DNA of 64,000 bases from Shewanella sp. 10N.286.48.A6 (GTDB lineage Bacteria > Pseudomonadota > Gammaproteobacteria > Enterobacterales > Shewanellaceae). The DNA is taken from contig NZ_MCVI01000029.1 of the NCBI RefSeq assembly GCF_002873135.1, positions 1-64,000 of the forward strand. Direction: 5' to 3'. Below, in pieces: positions 43,495-52,281 of the stretch. Under the pieces are notes generated by a model. It was given only the letters and a program-made list of their open reading frames with translations, was not told where the DNA came from and made no database searches. A program made the translations under genes and the position numbers. Position 1 is the first letter of the stretch. Each line of letters starts with the position of its first letter.

Positions 43495-44148
43495 ATGGCA
43501 CTAAGTGAAGCCGCGTTGAAAGTTAAAGCAGCACTAACTGAACAAGGGCTTGAAACCCCAATGCTGCCTCAAACTTACACAGCAGAAGAGCGTAAGCAGA
43601 AAATTGAGCATCATATGAAAGAAATCCTGACATTAATGTCGCTGGATTTATCGGATGATAGCTTGATGGACACCCCACGCCGCATTGCCAAAATGTATGT
43701 TGATGAGATTTTCTCTGGGCTTGATTACCAGAACTTCCCTAAAATCACTGTCATCGATAATAAGATGGGCGTTGATGAAATGGTGCGAGTGCAAGATATC
43801 AGCCTCACCAGTACCTGTGAGCACCATTTAGTGACTATTGATGGCTATGCCACCGTGGCCTATTTACCGCGCACTAAGATTATTGGTTTATCGAAAATCA
43901 ACCGCATTGTGCGCTTTTTTGCCCAGCGTCCACAAGTGCAAGAAAGACTGACCCAGCAAGTGTTAGTGGCATTACAAACCTTGCTTGAAACCAAAGATGT
44001 GGCGGTAAAAATGGATGCGGTGCATTACTGTGTTAAATCTCGCGGCGTGATGGACTCAACTAGCTCAACCACCACCACTGCATTAGGCGGGATTTTTAAA
44101 TCAAACCCTGCTACCCGCGCTGAGTTTTTACATCAATCTAAGTGCTAA
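43495..44148 (+). CDS. folE: FolE, GTP cyclohydrolase I
   Basis: FolE converts GTP to dihydroneopterin triphosphate, the first step of folate and other pterin synthesis. The 217-residue protein has the zinc ligands in TSTCEHH and in [12 protein letters not shown], and the [11 protein letters not shown] substrate-binding stretch. I chose the ATG at 43495 ([10 protein letters not shown]), which has GGAGG 7 bases upstream. It is unrelated to the neighbouring pyrE unit, which it converges on. Confidence 0.97.
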   Translation: MALSEAALKVKAALTEQGLETPMLPQTYTAEERKQKIEHHMKEILTLMSLDLSDDSLMDTPRRIAKMYVDEIFSGLDYQNFPKITVIDNKMGVDEMVRVQDISLTSTCEHHLVTIDGYATVAYLPRTKIIGLSKINRIVRFFAQRPQVQERLTQQVLVALQTLLETKDVAVKMDAVHYCVKSRGVMDSTSSTTTTALGGIFKSNPATRAEFLHQSKC

Positions 44149-44192
44149 TTTGCTCGGTATAAATTGGTAGCATTGCCAAACAACAGAATCAA

Positions 44193-44219
44193 AAAAGCCA
44201 GACATCATGTCTGGCTTTT
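44193..44219. terminator. Bidirectional terminator between folE and pyrE
   Basis: A perfect 12-bp stem (AAAAGCCAGACA with its complement) has a 3-base loop and A/T tracts on both sides. It separates the convergent folE and pyrE genes and should work on both strands. Confidence 0.9.
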
Positions 44220-44246
44220 GCTTTCTCGCTATTAATACAAAACAGA

Positions 44247-44888
44247 TTAAATACCGTATTGCTCGCGGTAAGCACTCACTGACGCTAGCTCTTTTTCCAT
44301 ACCTGGTTTTTCAGATAAGTAGCTGATCAAGTCAGACAGCTTAACGATAGACACGATGTCACAGCCAAAGTCACGCTCAACTTCTTGAATAGCTGATAAC
44401 TCGCCTTTGCCTTTTTCTTGTCTGTCTAGGGCAATCAATACGCCTGCAAGGCTTGCATCATGGGCTTCAATGATTTCCATCGATTCACGAATTGCGGTGC
44501 CCGCGGTGATCACATCATCCACTAACATCACTTTGCCAGCAAGTTCACTACCCACTAATGAGCCGCCTTCACCATGAGTTTTCGCCTCTTTACGGTTAAA
44601 GCAATATGGCACATCTTTATCATGATGATCGCACAAGGCAACCACTGTGGTCGTTGCAATTGGAATGCCCTTATAAGCAGGGCCAAACACTAAATCGTAA
44701 TCGATACCAGAATCAACTAATGCAGAAGCATAAAAGCGACCAAGACGTGCTAAATCACGACCCGTATTGAATAAACCCGCATTAAAAAAGTATGGGCTAG
44801 TACGGCCTGATTTCAGGGTAAACTCACCAAAGCGTAATACCTGACGCTCAAGCGCAAATTCAATAAACTCACGTTGATATGCTTTCAC
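44247..44888 (-). CDS. pyrE: PyrE, orotate phosphoribosyltransferase
   Basis: PyrE joins orotate to PRPP in pyrimidine synthesis. The 213-residue protein shows [30 protein letters not shown], the [13 protein letters not shown] loop and the PRPP-binding [16 protein letters not shown]. The GTG start has a GGAG element 5 bases upstream. It is downstream of rph, with an attenuator-like terminator in the gap. Confidence 0.97.
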   Translation of the reverse strand: MKAYQREFIEFALERQVLRFGEFTLKSGRTSPYFFNAGLFNTGRDLARLGRFYASALVDSGIDYDLVFGPAYKGIPIATTTVVALCDHHDKDVPYCFNRKEAKTHGEGGSLVGSELAGKVMLVDDVITAGTAIRESMEIIEAHDASLAGVLIALDRQEKGKGELSAIQEVERDFGCDIVSIVKLSDLISYLSEKPGMEKELASVSAYREQYGI

Positions 44889-44938
44889 ATTATCTCCTTT
44901 ATACTGTTATCATTTTTTGTAGAATACATTTTAAAAAA

Positions 44939-44954
44939 GGGCCCTAATGGGCCC
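44939..44954 (-). terminator. pyrE attenuator-like terminator after rph
   Basis: A hairpin with GGGCCC arms extended by AAGG/CCTT and a 4-base loop is followed by six T residues on the minus strand. It lies between the rph stop and the pyrE start. In E. coli the same position holds the UTP-sensitive pyrE attenuator, controlled by coupling to rph translation. Confidence 0.75.
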
Positions 44955-44971
44955 TTAATTCAAATCAATTT

Positions 44972-45685
44972 TTAGCTTAATGCCGCTTTCTGAATGTCCA
45001 CGATTTCGCGGATGCCGTGCTTGGCTAACTCAAGTAAGCTTAATAGCTCTTCATGACTGAATGGCTCGCCTTCAGCAGTACCTTGGATCTCAATCATCTT
45101 ACCGGTTTCTGTCATAACAACGTTCATGTCAGTTTCAGCAGCGCTATCTTCGATATATTCTAAATCGCAGATTGGCTCACCTTTATAAATACCAACACTA
45201 ACAGCAGCAATAAGGAACTTAAGCGGGTTAGTTTTTAAAATGCCTTTACCACGCGCCCAGTTTAATGCGTCTACTAATGCAACACAGGCACCAGTAATTG
45301 CAGCAGTACGAGTACCGCCATCAGCTTGAATCACATCACAATCGATAACGATAGTGTTCTCACCTAAGGCTTTCATGTCTACAGCAGCACGTAATGAACG
45401 GCCGATTAAACGTTGGATTTCTTGAGTACGACCAGACTGCTTGCCACGAGCAGCTTCACGTTGCATACGGCTATGAGTCGAACGCGGAAGCATACCGTAT
45501 TCAGCAGTTACCCAGCCTTGGCCTTGGCCTTTAAGAAAACGCGGTACGCCTTCTTCAAAGCTTGCAGTACATAAAACTTTTGTGTCACCAAATTCAACCA
45601 ACACCGAACCTTCAGCGTGAGCTGTAAATTGACGAGTAATCGTAACTGGACGAGATTGTGCAGGTGTTCTGTCGCTTGGACGCAT
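44972..45685 (-). CDS. rph: Rph, RNase PH
   Basis: RNase PH is a phosphorolytic exonuclease that trims tRNA 3' ends. The 237-residue protein shows the start [10 protein letters not shown], the [17 protein letters not shown] stretch with a phosphate-binding arginine, and the [20 protein letters not shown] motif. The frame is intact, unlike that of E. coli K-12, and ends normally. The ATG at 45685 has an AGGA element 7 bases upstream; a second ATG lies two codons earlier. Its stop is 16 bases before the pyrE attenuator, the layout used for transcription-translation coupling. Confidence 0.96.
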   Translation of the reverse strand: MRPSDRTPAQSRPVTITRQFTAHAEGSVLVEFGDTKVLCTASFEEGVPRFLKGQGQGWVTAEYGMLPRSTHSRMQREAARGKQSGRTQEIQRLIGRSLRAAVDMKALGENTIVIDCDVIQADGGTRTAAITGACVALVDALNWARGKGILKTNPLKFLIAAVSVGIYKGEPICDLEYIEDSAAETDMNVVMTETGKMIEIQGTAEGEPFSHEELLSLLELAKHGIREIVDIQKAALS

Positions 45686-45841
45686 ATGCATTTCCTATAG
45701 TGTGGAATTGATGACTTAATTTCGCAGCATATTATAGTGACTTGTTTCAGTGGATGCCACGCTTAACAAAACCCTTATTGGATTTTTATTAACAAAACGG
45801 CACACTGAGGGATTAAATATTGTTTAAATGATGTGAGACAC

Positions 45842-46906
45842 ATGAAAATTGCCATCTTTGGTGCCGGCTCAACAGGCTGTTTTTTAGCAGGCGAACTCAA
45901 GCTCGCTAAGCTTGATGTCAGTGTTATTTGCCGGCCACGGATTAAACACAGCATTATTGAAAATAACGGTATTCGGCTTACCGACTATCAAGGCTTAGAT
46001 CAACGCGTCATGCCAGATGCACTGATGACCGATATCAACCAGTCTGTTAATAAGAGCCGTAATAAAAGTGATAATAATAGCGGCGATAATGAGCAAATAA
46101 CGCAATTCGATGTCATCTTTGTCACCCTAAAATGCCACCAACTCACCAGCATCATCGATGACTTATTAGCAATATCAACCCAGCAAAGCGCCATCGTATT
46201 AATGCAAAATGGCCTAGGTAGCCTTGAAATCCTTCAGCAAGCCTTTAAAAACCGCAATCAAGTAAGGCAAATCTTTCAGGGCATCACCCCGTTTAATGTA
46301 TTGCAGCAAGACAACGCCAGCTTTCATAAAGGCACTGAAGGGGTATTTACCTTCGAAACATGCCCGCAAACTCACGCCATTGACACCGCGATGAACAATG
46401 CACAGGCAAATATCAGCTGCACATTAGCAACCGATATGACGGCCATTATTAATGGTAAATTACTGCTCAACCTCAATAACGCCTTAAACGCCATATGTGA
46501 TGTACCGATAAAGCAGCAATTAAGCCAGCGCAAAACCCGAAAACTGCTGGCCATGGCAATGCAAGAGTGGCTTAAGGTCTGCAAACAAGCACACTTACCA
46601 CTGGCCCAATTCACCAAAGTTAAACCCCGCTTGCTACCGCTGATTTTATCGCTACCTGATAGCTTATTTACCTTGATAGCAAAACCCATGTTGGCAATCG
46701 ACCCGCACGCACGTTCATCGATGTGGCAAGATATACACGCACAGCGCCCCACAGAAATTGATTACCTAAATGGCGCAGTCGTAAAGCTTGGGCTCAACCA
46801 CCAAGTGGCAACCCCAGTAAACAGCGCCATAGTCGCAGGAATTAAAAAATTAGAGCAAGGCAAGACAATCAGTATCGATGAGATTTACCGCATGATCCGA
46901 GCTTAA
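45842..46906 (+). CDS. PanE/ApbA-family 2-dehydropantoate reductase-like protein
   Basis: This 354-residue protein has an NADP-binding N-terminus (KIAIFGAGSTGCFLAGEL), the VTLKCHQLTSIID stretch, VLMQNGLGSLE and the catalytic lysine context INGKLLLNLNNALNA, all typical of ketopantoate reductases. It is longer than E. coli PanE (about 300) partly because of a low-complexity insertion of Asn, Ser, Lys and Asp at about 67-85. The pantoate role is a family inference. It lies between rph and the Lgt-like gene, a gap where E. coli has none, and is followed by a terminator. Confidence 0.85.
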   Translation: MKIAIFGAGSTGCFLAGELKLAKLDVSVICRPRIKHSIIENNGIRLTDYQGLDQRVMPDALMTDINQSVNKSRNKSDNNSGDNEQITQFDVIFVTLKCHQLTSIIDDLLAISTQQSAIVLMQNGLGSLEILQQAFKNRNQVRQIFQGITPFNVLQQDNASFHKGTEGVFTFETCPQTHAIDTAMNNAQANISCTLATDMTAIINGKLLLNLNNALNAICDVPIKQQLSQRKTRKLLAMAMQEWLKVCKQAHLPLAQFTKVKPRLLPLILSLPDSLFTLIAKPMLAIDPHARSSMWQDIHAQRPTEIDYLNGAVVKLGLNHQVATPVNSAIVAGIKKLEQGKTISIDEIYRMIRA

Positions 46907-46982
46907 CTCGCACCTATATAGCGCCAGCACTTACAGAAAGTTAGCCCTGATATACCGCTAGCATTGCTTTCAGCTAGATACA

Positions 46983-47028
46983 AAAAAGCCGAGCTCATCA
47001 CTGCATGCAGCAACCAACTCGGCTTTTT
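46983..47028. terminator. Bidirectional terminator after the PanE-like gene
   Basis: An 11-bp stem (AAAAAGCCGAG with its complement) encloses a 24-base loop that can itself pair. It lies between convergent genes. Confidence 0.75.
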
Positions 47029-47071
47029 AACGCCTTAAAACAATTAATAGTCGTAAATAGTCTCGCTAAAT

Positions 47072-47854
47072 CTACTTAGTCTTTTTAATCATAGGCAGCA
47101 CCAACAGCGCCACACCTACCACTAAAAATGGAATACTCAATAATTGCCCTGCACTCATTGTCCAATCTGTGGCATAAGCGGCTTGCTTAACCTTGACCAT
47201 TTCGATGGCCCAACGTGCGCTGAATACGCTACACAAGAACAGTCCAAAAATAACCCCGTGCTTTTGTTTTAAGTTGGTAAATTTATACACAGCAAACAAA
47301 GCAATAAAGATAACTAAATAGCTAATGGCCTCATATAACTGCGCCGGATGGCGCGGCAGCATATCAATACGTTCGAAAATAATGCCCCACGGTTTAGTGG
47401 TCGGTAGCCCTAAAATCTCTGAATTGGCAAAGTTTGCCATCCGTACAAAAAAGCCAAATATCGCTGTCGCAATGGCTAAGCGGTCAAGTAAAAACAAAAA
47501 CGGCATATCGGTTTTACGCTTGTAATAGTAAAGCGCTAAAATGGCACCTAAACCGCCGCCATGGCTGGCTAAACCGCCTTCCCAAATGGCCAAAATCTTC
47601 ATTGGATTGGCAAAATAATAACTTGGATCGTAAAAAAAACAGTGCGCTAAACGGGCGCCAACAATAATCCCCACCACACAATAAGTCAGTAGATTATCTA
47701 GCGATGCGACATCTAAACCTTCTTTTTTGTACATGTGCTTCATAACTTGAAAACCACTGGCAATGGCTACCGCAAACAAAGCCCCATACCAATGTACTTG
47801 TAAACCCATAAATGAAATTAATACTGGGTCGAGATTCCACACAAAATGGTCCAA
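47072..47854 (-). CDS. Lgt-family prolipoprotein diacylglyceryl transferase, atypical
   Basis: This 260-residue protein has seven predicted membrane helices and the Lgt layout: WYGALFAVAIASGF, GIIVGARLAHCFFY, IWEGGLASHGGGLGAI, VRMANFANSEI, and HPAQLYEA. Lgt attaches diacylglycerol from phosphatidylglycerol to the lipobox cysteine. The motifs read GGLASHGG and RMANFANSE where gammaproteobacterial enzymes usually read GGMSFHGG and GRLGNFINGE. That pattern, as I recall it, is closer to Bacteroidota Lgt. It is probably a second copy; the usual lgt lies beside thyA in this group. The start is uncertain: TTG at 47854 has GGAG 7 bases upstream, while GTG at 47881 has none. Confidence 0.85.
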   Translation of the reverse strand: MDHFVWNLDPVLISFMGLQVHWYGALFAVAIASGFQVMKHMYKKEGLDVASLDNLLTYCVVGIIVGARLAHCFFYDPSYYFANPMKILAIWEGGLASHGGGLGAILALYYYKRKTDMPFLFLLDRLAIATAIFGFFVRMANFANSEILGLPTTKPWGIIFERIDMLPRHPAQLYEAISYLVIFIALFAVYKFTNLKQKHGVIFGLFLCSVFSARWAIEMVKVKQAAYATDWTMSAGQLLSIPFLVVGVALLVLPMIKKTK

Positions 47855-48158
47855 TTGACTACTCCAAACATTAACAACCACTCACGCAGCAGGCGTGAGC
47901 AAATAATTGCCGCTACTATAAACAATTCATCGGCTTAATTCGATGACTATGGTCACCACAGCAGACTATTTCCATGATAGGTAGACGACACTCGTACCTT
48001 AATCGCAATGCTGTGACTGATAAAAGCCGCTTAAGTTGCACACTAACCAGTATAAATAGCTCAAAAGCCAGTTGATAAAACTTGCTAAGCTTTGACCTTC
48101 ACAATCAGCAGACTATAATCGACACACTATTTACGTTGCTAATTAATCAGGGTTCACA
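47855..48158. other. Intergenic region between the Lgt-like gene and yicC
   Basis: This divergent gap holds the 5' sequences of both genes. I saw no strong promoter pair, repeat or small gene here. Confidence 0.35.
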
Positions 48159-49022
48159 ATGATCCAAAGTATGACCGCCTACGCTCGCATTGAGCACAAA
48201 GCCGAATGGGGCACAGCCTCGTGGGAAATCCGCTCAGTCAATCAACGCTACTTAGAAACCTACTTACGCTTACCAGAGCAAATGCGTAGCCTAGAGCCAG
48301 TATTGCGCGATCGCCTACGTAAACGCTTAAACCGCGGCAAGGTTGAGGTCAACTTACGTTATGAACTATCAGAGTCTGGCAGCAGTGAAATGCGCCTAAA
48401 CCAAGACTTGGCCAAGCAACTACTTAACGCAGCAGAGTGGTTAAAGAAAGAATCTAGCCATGGCGAGCTTAACTTAGCCGACATTCTACGCTGGCCTGGT
48501 GTGATGTCTGGCGCAGAGCAAGACATGGGCGACATCAATAAAGACTTACTGATGGCTTTTGATGGCGCTGTAGCGCAATTTATCGAAGCTCGCGGCCGTG
48601 AAGGTGAAGCAATCAACACTATGCTGCAAACCCGCCTAGACCAAATTGTTGAACAAGTGGCCATCGTGCGCGAGCACATGCCAGCCGTGATGCAATGGCA
48701 ACGTGACAAGCTAACCAACCGTTTAGCTGAAATCACCGGCGAACTTGATCCTGCTCGTATGGAGCAAGAAATGGTGCTACTTGCACAAAAGATGGATGTC
48801 GCAGAAGAAATGGATCGCCTTGATGCACACGTTACAGAAACGCGCTTAATCCTCAAAAAAGGTGGCGCACAAGGCCGCCGCTTAGATTTCATGATGCAAG
48901 AATTCAACCGTGAATCTAACACCCTAGCGTCTAAATCAATCAGTGCAGAAGTCACCGCCGCAGCGGTAGAACTTAAAGTGCTTATTGAGCAGATGAGAGA
49001 ACAGATCCAGAACGTTGAGTAA
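48159..49022 (+). CDS. yicC: YicC, endoribonuclease-family protein
   Basis: This 287-residue protein matches YicC throughout: MIQSMTAYARIEH at the N-terminus, SWEIRSVNQRYLE, RWPGVM, and the C-terminal stretch GAQGRRLDFMMQEFNRESNTLASKS. E. coli YicC has been reported as an endoribonuclease acting on small RNA. It lies next to rph-pyrE as in E. coli, but here two genes (PanE-like and Lgt-like) are inserted between them. Confidence 0.95.
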   Translation: MIQSMTAYARIEHKAEWGTASWEIRSVNQRYLETYLRLPEQMRSLEPVLRDRLRKRLNRGKVEVNLRYELSESGSSEMRLNQDLAKQLLNAAEWLKKESSHGELNLADILRWPGVMSGAEQDMGDINKDLLMAFDGAVAQFIEARGREGEAINTMLQTRLDQIVEQVAIVREHMPAVMQWQRDKLTNRLAEITGELDPARMEQEMVLLAQKMDVAEEMDRLDAHVTETRLILKKGGAQGRRLDFMMQEFNRESNTLASKSISAEVTAAAVELKVLIEQMREQIQNVE

Positions 49023-49403
49023 GCATTTTACACACGTTTTATAAAACTAAGCCCAGCGAATGCTGGGCTTTCTATTTTAGTTTGTAAAGTTTGTAGGCCT
49101 TATAACAACCTTCGTTTCACACGCTACAACAGGTAAAACTAACCCATAGTGAGTTTGATTGCTTGTTTGGTGCCTTAAGCCCTTAATGACTATCCCATAG
49201 GTTATATCGCATTAAGGGATACTTCATGAGCTGGTACTCCAATACATTTCAGCTTCCTTAAGTGCATTCTATTGTTAATAAAAAAGGCTAATTCACGAAT
49301 ATCGTAGATAAAACACTGGTCAAAGCTGACTTAATCACTAGCTATGTTACAGTGAGTCTTATCGCTGAATTATCATCAAGTTATTGTTATTTAAGAAGGT
49401 TTT
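49023..49403. other. Intergenic region downstream of yicC
   Basis: About 380 bases with the yicC terminator at its start and the upstream region of the MscS-type gene at its end. No small gene was supported. Confidence 0.35.
49049..49070 (+). terminator. Terminator of yicC
   Basis: A perfect 9-bp stem (AAGCCCAGC with its complement, GAAT loop) is followed by a T-rich tract 27 bases after the stop codon. Confidence 0.85.
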
Positions 49404-50258
49404 GTGGAACAACTGAATATCGTCATTGATTTTTTAGCAACCTATAAGTTGTTTGTTACTGTATTAATCATCCTATTGCTGTCGATGCTTAAACGCTTTG
49501 TGGTGTCTAAAATTCGTGGTGATATCGCTTTTGTGAGCGAAGGGCAGCGTAAGTGGATGTCGCGGACTAAAAACGGCACTTTCATCTTAATCGTGATGAT
49601 TTTATTTTTACTGTGGCAGACAGAAATCAATAAGTTCGCGCTGTCTGTGACCGCGATTGCCATTGCCTTTGTGGTGGCGTCAAAAGAGATTATTCTGTGT
49701 TTTACTGGCTCCATTCAGCGGGCGAGTTCGCGCTCATTTGTCATCGGTGACTGGATTGAAGTGGGTAAGCTGTGCGGCGAGGTCATTGAACACAACTTAA
49801 TGGCGACGGTGATCCAAGAAATCGACTTGCACCATGGTCAGTACCATTACACAGGTAAAACAGTCACCTTCCCTAATAGTATGTTCTTTAGCTATGCGGT
49901 GAAAAACCTCAATTTCATGAAGCGTTATGTTTACCATAGTTTTTCAATTACCGTGGTTGAGTTTGTAAACTTGTATCCGTTGTTTCCGGCGTTAACCAGC
50001 AAGATTGAAGCGCACTGTGAAGACTTTTTTGAAGTAGCAACTCGCTATAATAATATTATTGAAAGACATGCTGGCGTTGACCTGCCAGGACCTGAGCCAC
50101 ATATTCATATCCATAGCGGCCCTGCGGGTGAGCAAATGGTGCATATTATGATTTTTTGCCCCACTGAACGGGCAACCCATTTAGAGCAACACATTAGAGA
50201 AGATTTTATGATTGCCTATCATGAGGCGTTTCCTAAAGCGGCTGAAACGAGTGCTTGA
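49404..50258 (+). CDS. MscS-family mechanosensitive channel-like protein
   Basis: This 284-residue protein has two or three N-terminal hydrophobic helices (about 12-30, 55-73, 78-98) and an MscS-type beta domain with SFVIGDWIEVG followed by CGEVIEHNLMATVIQE, the pattern used in that family. An extended loop with HGQYHYTGKTVTFPNS ends the beta domain. MscS proteins form osmotic release valves. The GTG start has an AAGAAGG element upstream. It is a stand-alone gene between yicC and yjjG. Confidence 0.85.
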   Translation: MEQLNIVIDFLATYKLFVTVLIILLLSMLKRFVVSKIRGDIAFVSEGQRKWMSRTKNGTFILIVMILFLLWQTEINKFALSVTAIAIAFVVASKEIILCFTGSIQRASSRSFVIGDWIEVGKLCGEVIEHNLMATVIQEIDLHHGQYHYTGKTVTFPNSMFFSYAVKNLNFMKRYVYHSFSITVVEFVNLYPLFPALTSKIEAHCEDFFEVATRYNNIIERHAGVDLPGPEPHIHIHSGPAGEQMVHIMIFCPTERATHLEQHIREDFMIAYHEAFPKAAETSA

Positions 50259-50331
50259 GTTAACCTGCTAGGCTAATGTTCAGGGATAATGCTTTGAGCT
50301 GATACTTTGAGCTAAAGATTTACCCAAAAAG

Positions 50332-50353
50332 AAGCCACTCAATCGAGTGGCTT
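50332..50353. terminator. Bidirectional terminator between the MscS gene and yjjG
   Basis: A perfect 9-bp stem (AAGCCACTC with its complement, AATC loop) lies between the convergent genes and is flanked by A/T tracts. Confidence 0.85.
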
Positions 50354-50377
50354 TATTTATGCTAAAAATCGAGCTAT

Positions 50378-51058
50378 CTAACTCACTGAATGCAGTACAT
50401 CATGTAGTTGCTGTAGGTCTTTGACTTCAAACGTTGGCGTAATGCCATCGACGGTTTGTTTACCGTGATGATTGAGCCAACAGGTATCAATCCCAGCATT
50501 AACGCCGCCTAAAATATCTGAATGCAGGTTATCGCCCACCATCAAAATATTGTGCTTTTCAGGGTTACCCATCAGCTTAAAGGTATGCTCAAAAATACTG
50601 ACATCGGGTTTGGCTTTACCAAACTCTTCAGAAATCACCACATGCTCAAATGACGACTTAAAGCCGGTGCGTTCAAGGCGCACATTTTGCAGCTCAGTTA
50701 AGCCGTTGGTGATTATGCCTAAATTGGCTTTGCCTTTTAGGCTATCAACCAGCTGTTTCGCCCCCGGTAATGGCTGACAGATATCGGCCATGGCCGCTAA
50801 AAAATCACTGTTAAGTTGCTTGGTAGTGACATTGAGCTTTTCAGCCCAATGTAAAAAGCGGGTGTGTTGCAGCTGCGCGGCATCAATTAATCCTTGTTGA
50901 TAATCCAGCCAAAGCTGCTTGTTTACCGATTGATAAAATTCAAAATCACTGGCGTTAAAATCAATATCAAAGTGTGAAAACATCAGCTTTAGGCCGCTAA
51001 ATATATCAAAATCAAACAGGGTTTCATCGGCGTCAAACAATATCCATTGGTACTTCAT
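50378..51058 (-). CDS. yjjG: YjjG-type pyrimidine 5'-nucleotidase (HAD family)
   Basis: This 226-residue phosphatase has the four HAD motifs: FDADETLFDFD (nucleophile D), IITNGLTELQ, the lysine in EEFGKAKPDVSIFE and the acidic MVGDNLHSDILGG. It matches E. coli YjjG in length and in the blocks LERTGF and TCWLNHHG. YjjG removes phosphate from pyrimidine nucleoside monophosphates, including noncanonical ones. It lies 55 bases downstream of the phosphotransferase gene, on the same strand. Confidence 0.92.
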   Translation of the reverse strand: MKYQWILFDADETLFDFDIFSGLKLMFSHFDIDFNASDFEFYQSVNKQLWLDYQQGLIDAAQLQHTRFLHWAEKLNVTTKQLNSDFLAAMADICQPLPGAKQLVDSLKGKANLGIITNGLTELQNVRLERTGFKSSFEHVVISEEFGKAKPDVSIFEHTFKLMGNPEKHNILMVGDNLHSDILGGVNAGIDTCWLNHHGKQTVDGITPTFEVKDLQQLHDVLHSVS

Positions 51059-51113
51059 GGTTCAGCCTTATCGACGTTTTGGTTTATGAAAATGATTTGA
51101 AACAGCCTAGTTA

Positions 51114-52202
51114 TTATTCAAATAGCGTCACTAATTGCGCTTCTTGGGCAACCAAGCTGTTATATATGGTTAACTGGTTTGCCGCGCGATCGAGGTTATG
51201 GCCCTCACGATGAATACCAAAGTACACATCACCATTTAAATGATCGGTTAAAAACCGCGAACCTAGCATCAACGCCATCACTTTAATGCCTAACCACAGG
51301 CTGCGTTTTTCCAGCGGTGTTAATATTGCAGATAACTGCTCGGTATAGGCTTGAGTGGCTGCTTTAATAATCTCAGGGCGAGCAATGACTTTATCGAGCG
51401 CTGTAGAGTCTTCTTCCTCAGGTGAGCAAAACGCCCGTACCATGTCACCAAAGTCATACATTAAGTAGCCTTTCATGCAGGTGTCGATATCGATGACTGC
51501 CATGCTAGACATATCACGCTTATCAAACAGCATATTGTTGATTTTTGTGTCGTTATGGCAAATACGAAGTGGCAGTTGTTGCTCCACTTGGGCGAGCTCA
51601 GCAAATAAGGCTTGTTGCGATAACACTAAATCAACCCATTGCTGACAATCTGCTAAGCGCTGAGATTTATCATCAGCAACCGCTTGTTTAAGCTGTTGGA
51701 TACGAAGAGGAAGGTTTAAGAAGTTAGGAATAACATCTTGTAAGCTATTAGCATCTAAATCACTCAATGCATGTGCAAAATGACCAAAAGCGCTGGCGGC
51801 CATTTTGGCTTCATCTTGATTGGTCACCACTTCAATTGTATGGCTATTGGCTAAATAGCTAATGGCTCGCCAATAACCTTTATCACCAAGGTTTACCGAC
51901 AAACTTCCATCTTTAAGAACCACAGGCGAAATAACATCGAGCTGGTATTCACCCAAGGTAGATTTTTGGATGAGGTGATGACTCACTTTAGCAGCATTGT
52001 CGATTAACACGTCAGGTTTGGTGAACACTGTGGTATTAATTTGCTGTAGCACCATTTGCCCTGCTGGCCACTTAACCAAATAGGTTTGGTTAATATGACC
52101 ATTGCCCAAAGGCGCAATAGTGGCACTTGTTACATCTGATGCTGCAATTCCATATAAAGGCAAAATTGTTTGCCTAATAAACTCAACCACCCAACACTCC
52201 AT
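51114..52202 (-). CDS. Phosphotransferase of the aminoglycoside/choline kinase fold
   Basis: This 362-residue protein has a kinase-like fold with IAPLGNGHINQTYLV near the N-terminus, LPLRICHNDTKINNMLFD (catalytic aspartate and asparagine) and AVIDIDTCMKGYLMYDFGD (metal-binding DxD). The pattern is closest, as I recall, to N-acetylhexosamine 1-kinase-like enzymes, which phosphorylate GlcNAc or GalNAc at C1. The substrate is therefore inferred only as a sugar or small alcohol. Three starts are possible (TTG 52217, ATG 52202, GTG 52190); the last has the best spaced GGAG. It precedes yjjG. Confidence 0.8.
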   Translation of the reverse strand: MECWVVEFIRQTILPLYGIAASDVTSATIAPLGNGHINQTYLVKWPAGQMVLQQINTTVFTKPDVLIDNAAKVSHHLIQKSTLGEYQLDVISPVVLKDGSLSVNLGDKGYWRAISYLANSHTIEVVTNQDEAKMAASAFGHFAHALSDLDANSLQDVIPNFLNLPLRIQQLKQAVADDKSQRLADCQQWVDLVLSQQALFAELAQVEQQLPLRICHNDTKINNMLFDKRDMSSMAVIDIDTCMKGYLMYDFGDMVRAFCSPEEEDSTALDKVIARPEIIKAATQAYTEQLSAILTPLEKRSLWLGIKVMALMLGSRFLTDHLNGDVYFGIHREGHNLDRAANQLTIYNSLVAQEAQLVTLFE

Positions 52203-52281
52203 ATCTTTTCTTTGCAAGCCAAACAGTTTAAGCCATCGCAGCCGGCAACACTAGTCACCTGTTGTGCTGCGATTTAAGCTC

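Noticed and set aside
48359..48955. 198-codon frame antisense to yicC
   Set aside because: Entirely within conserved yicC, with a Ser/Arg/Cys-rich translation typical of an antisense shadow.
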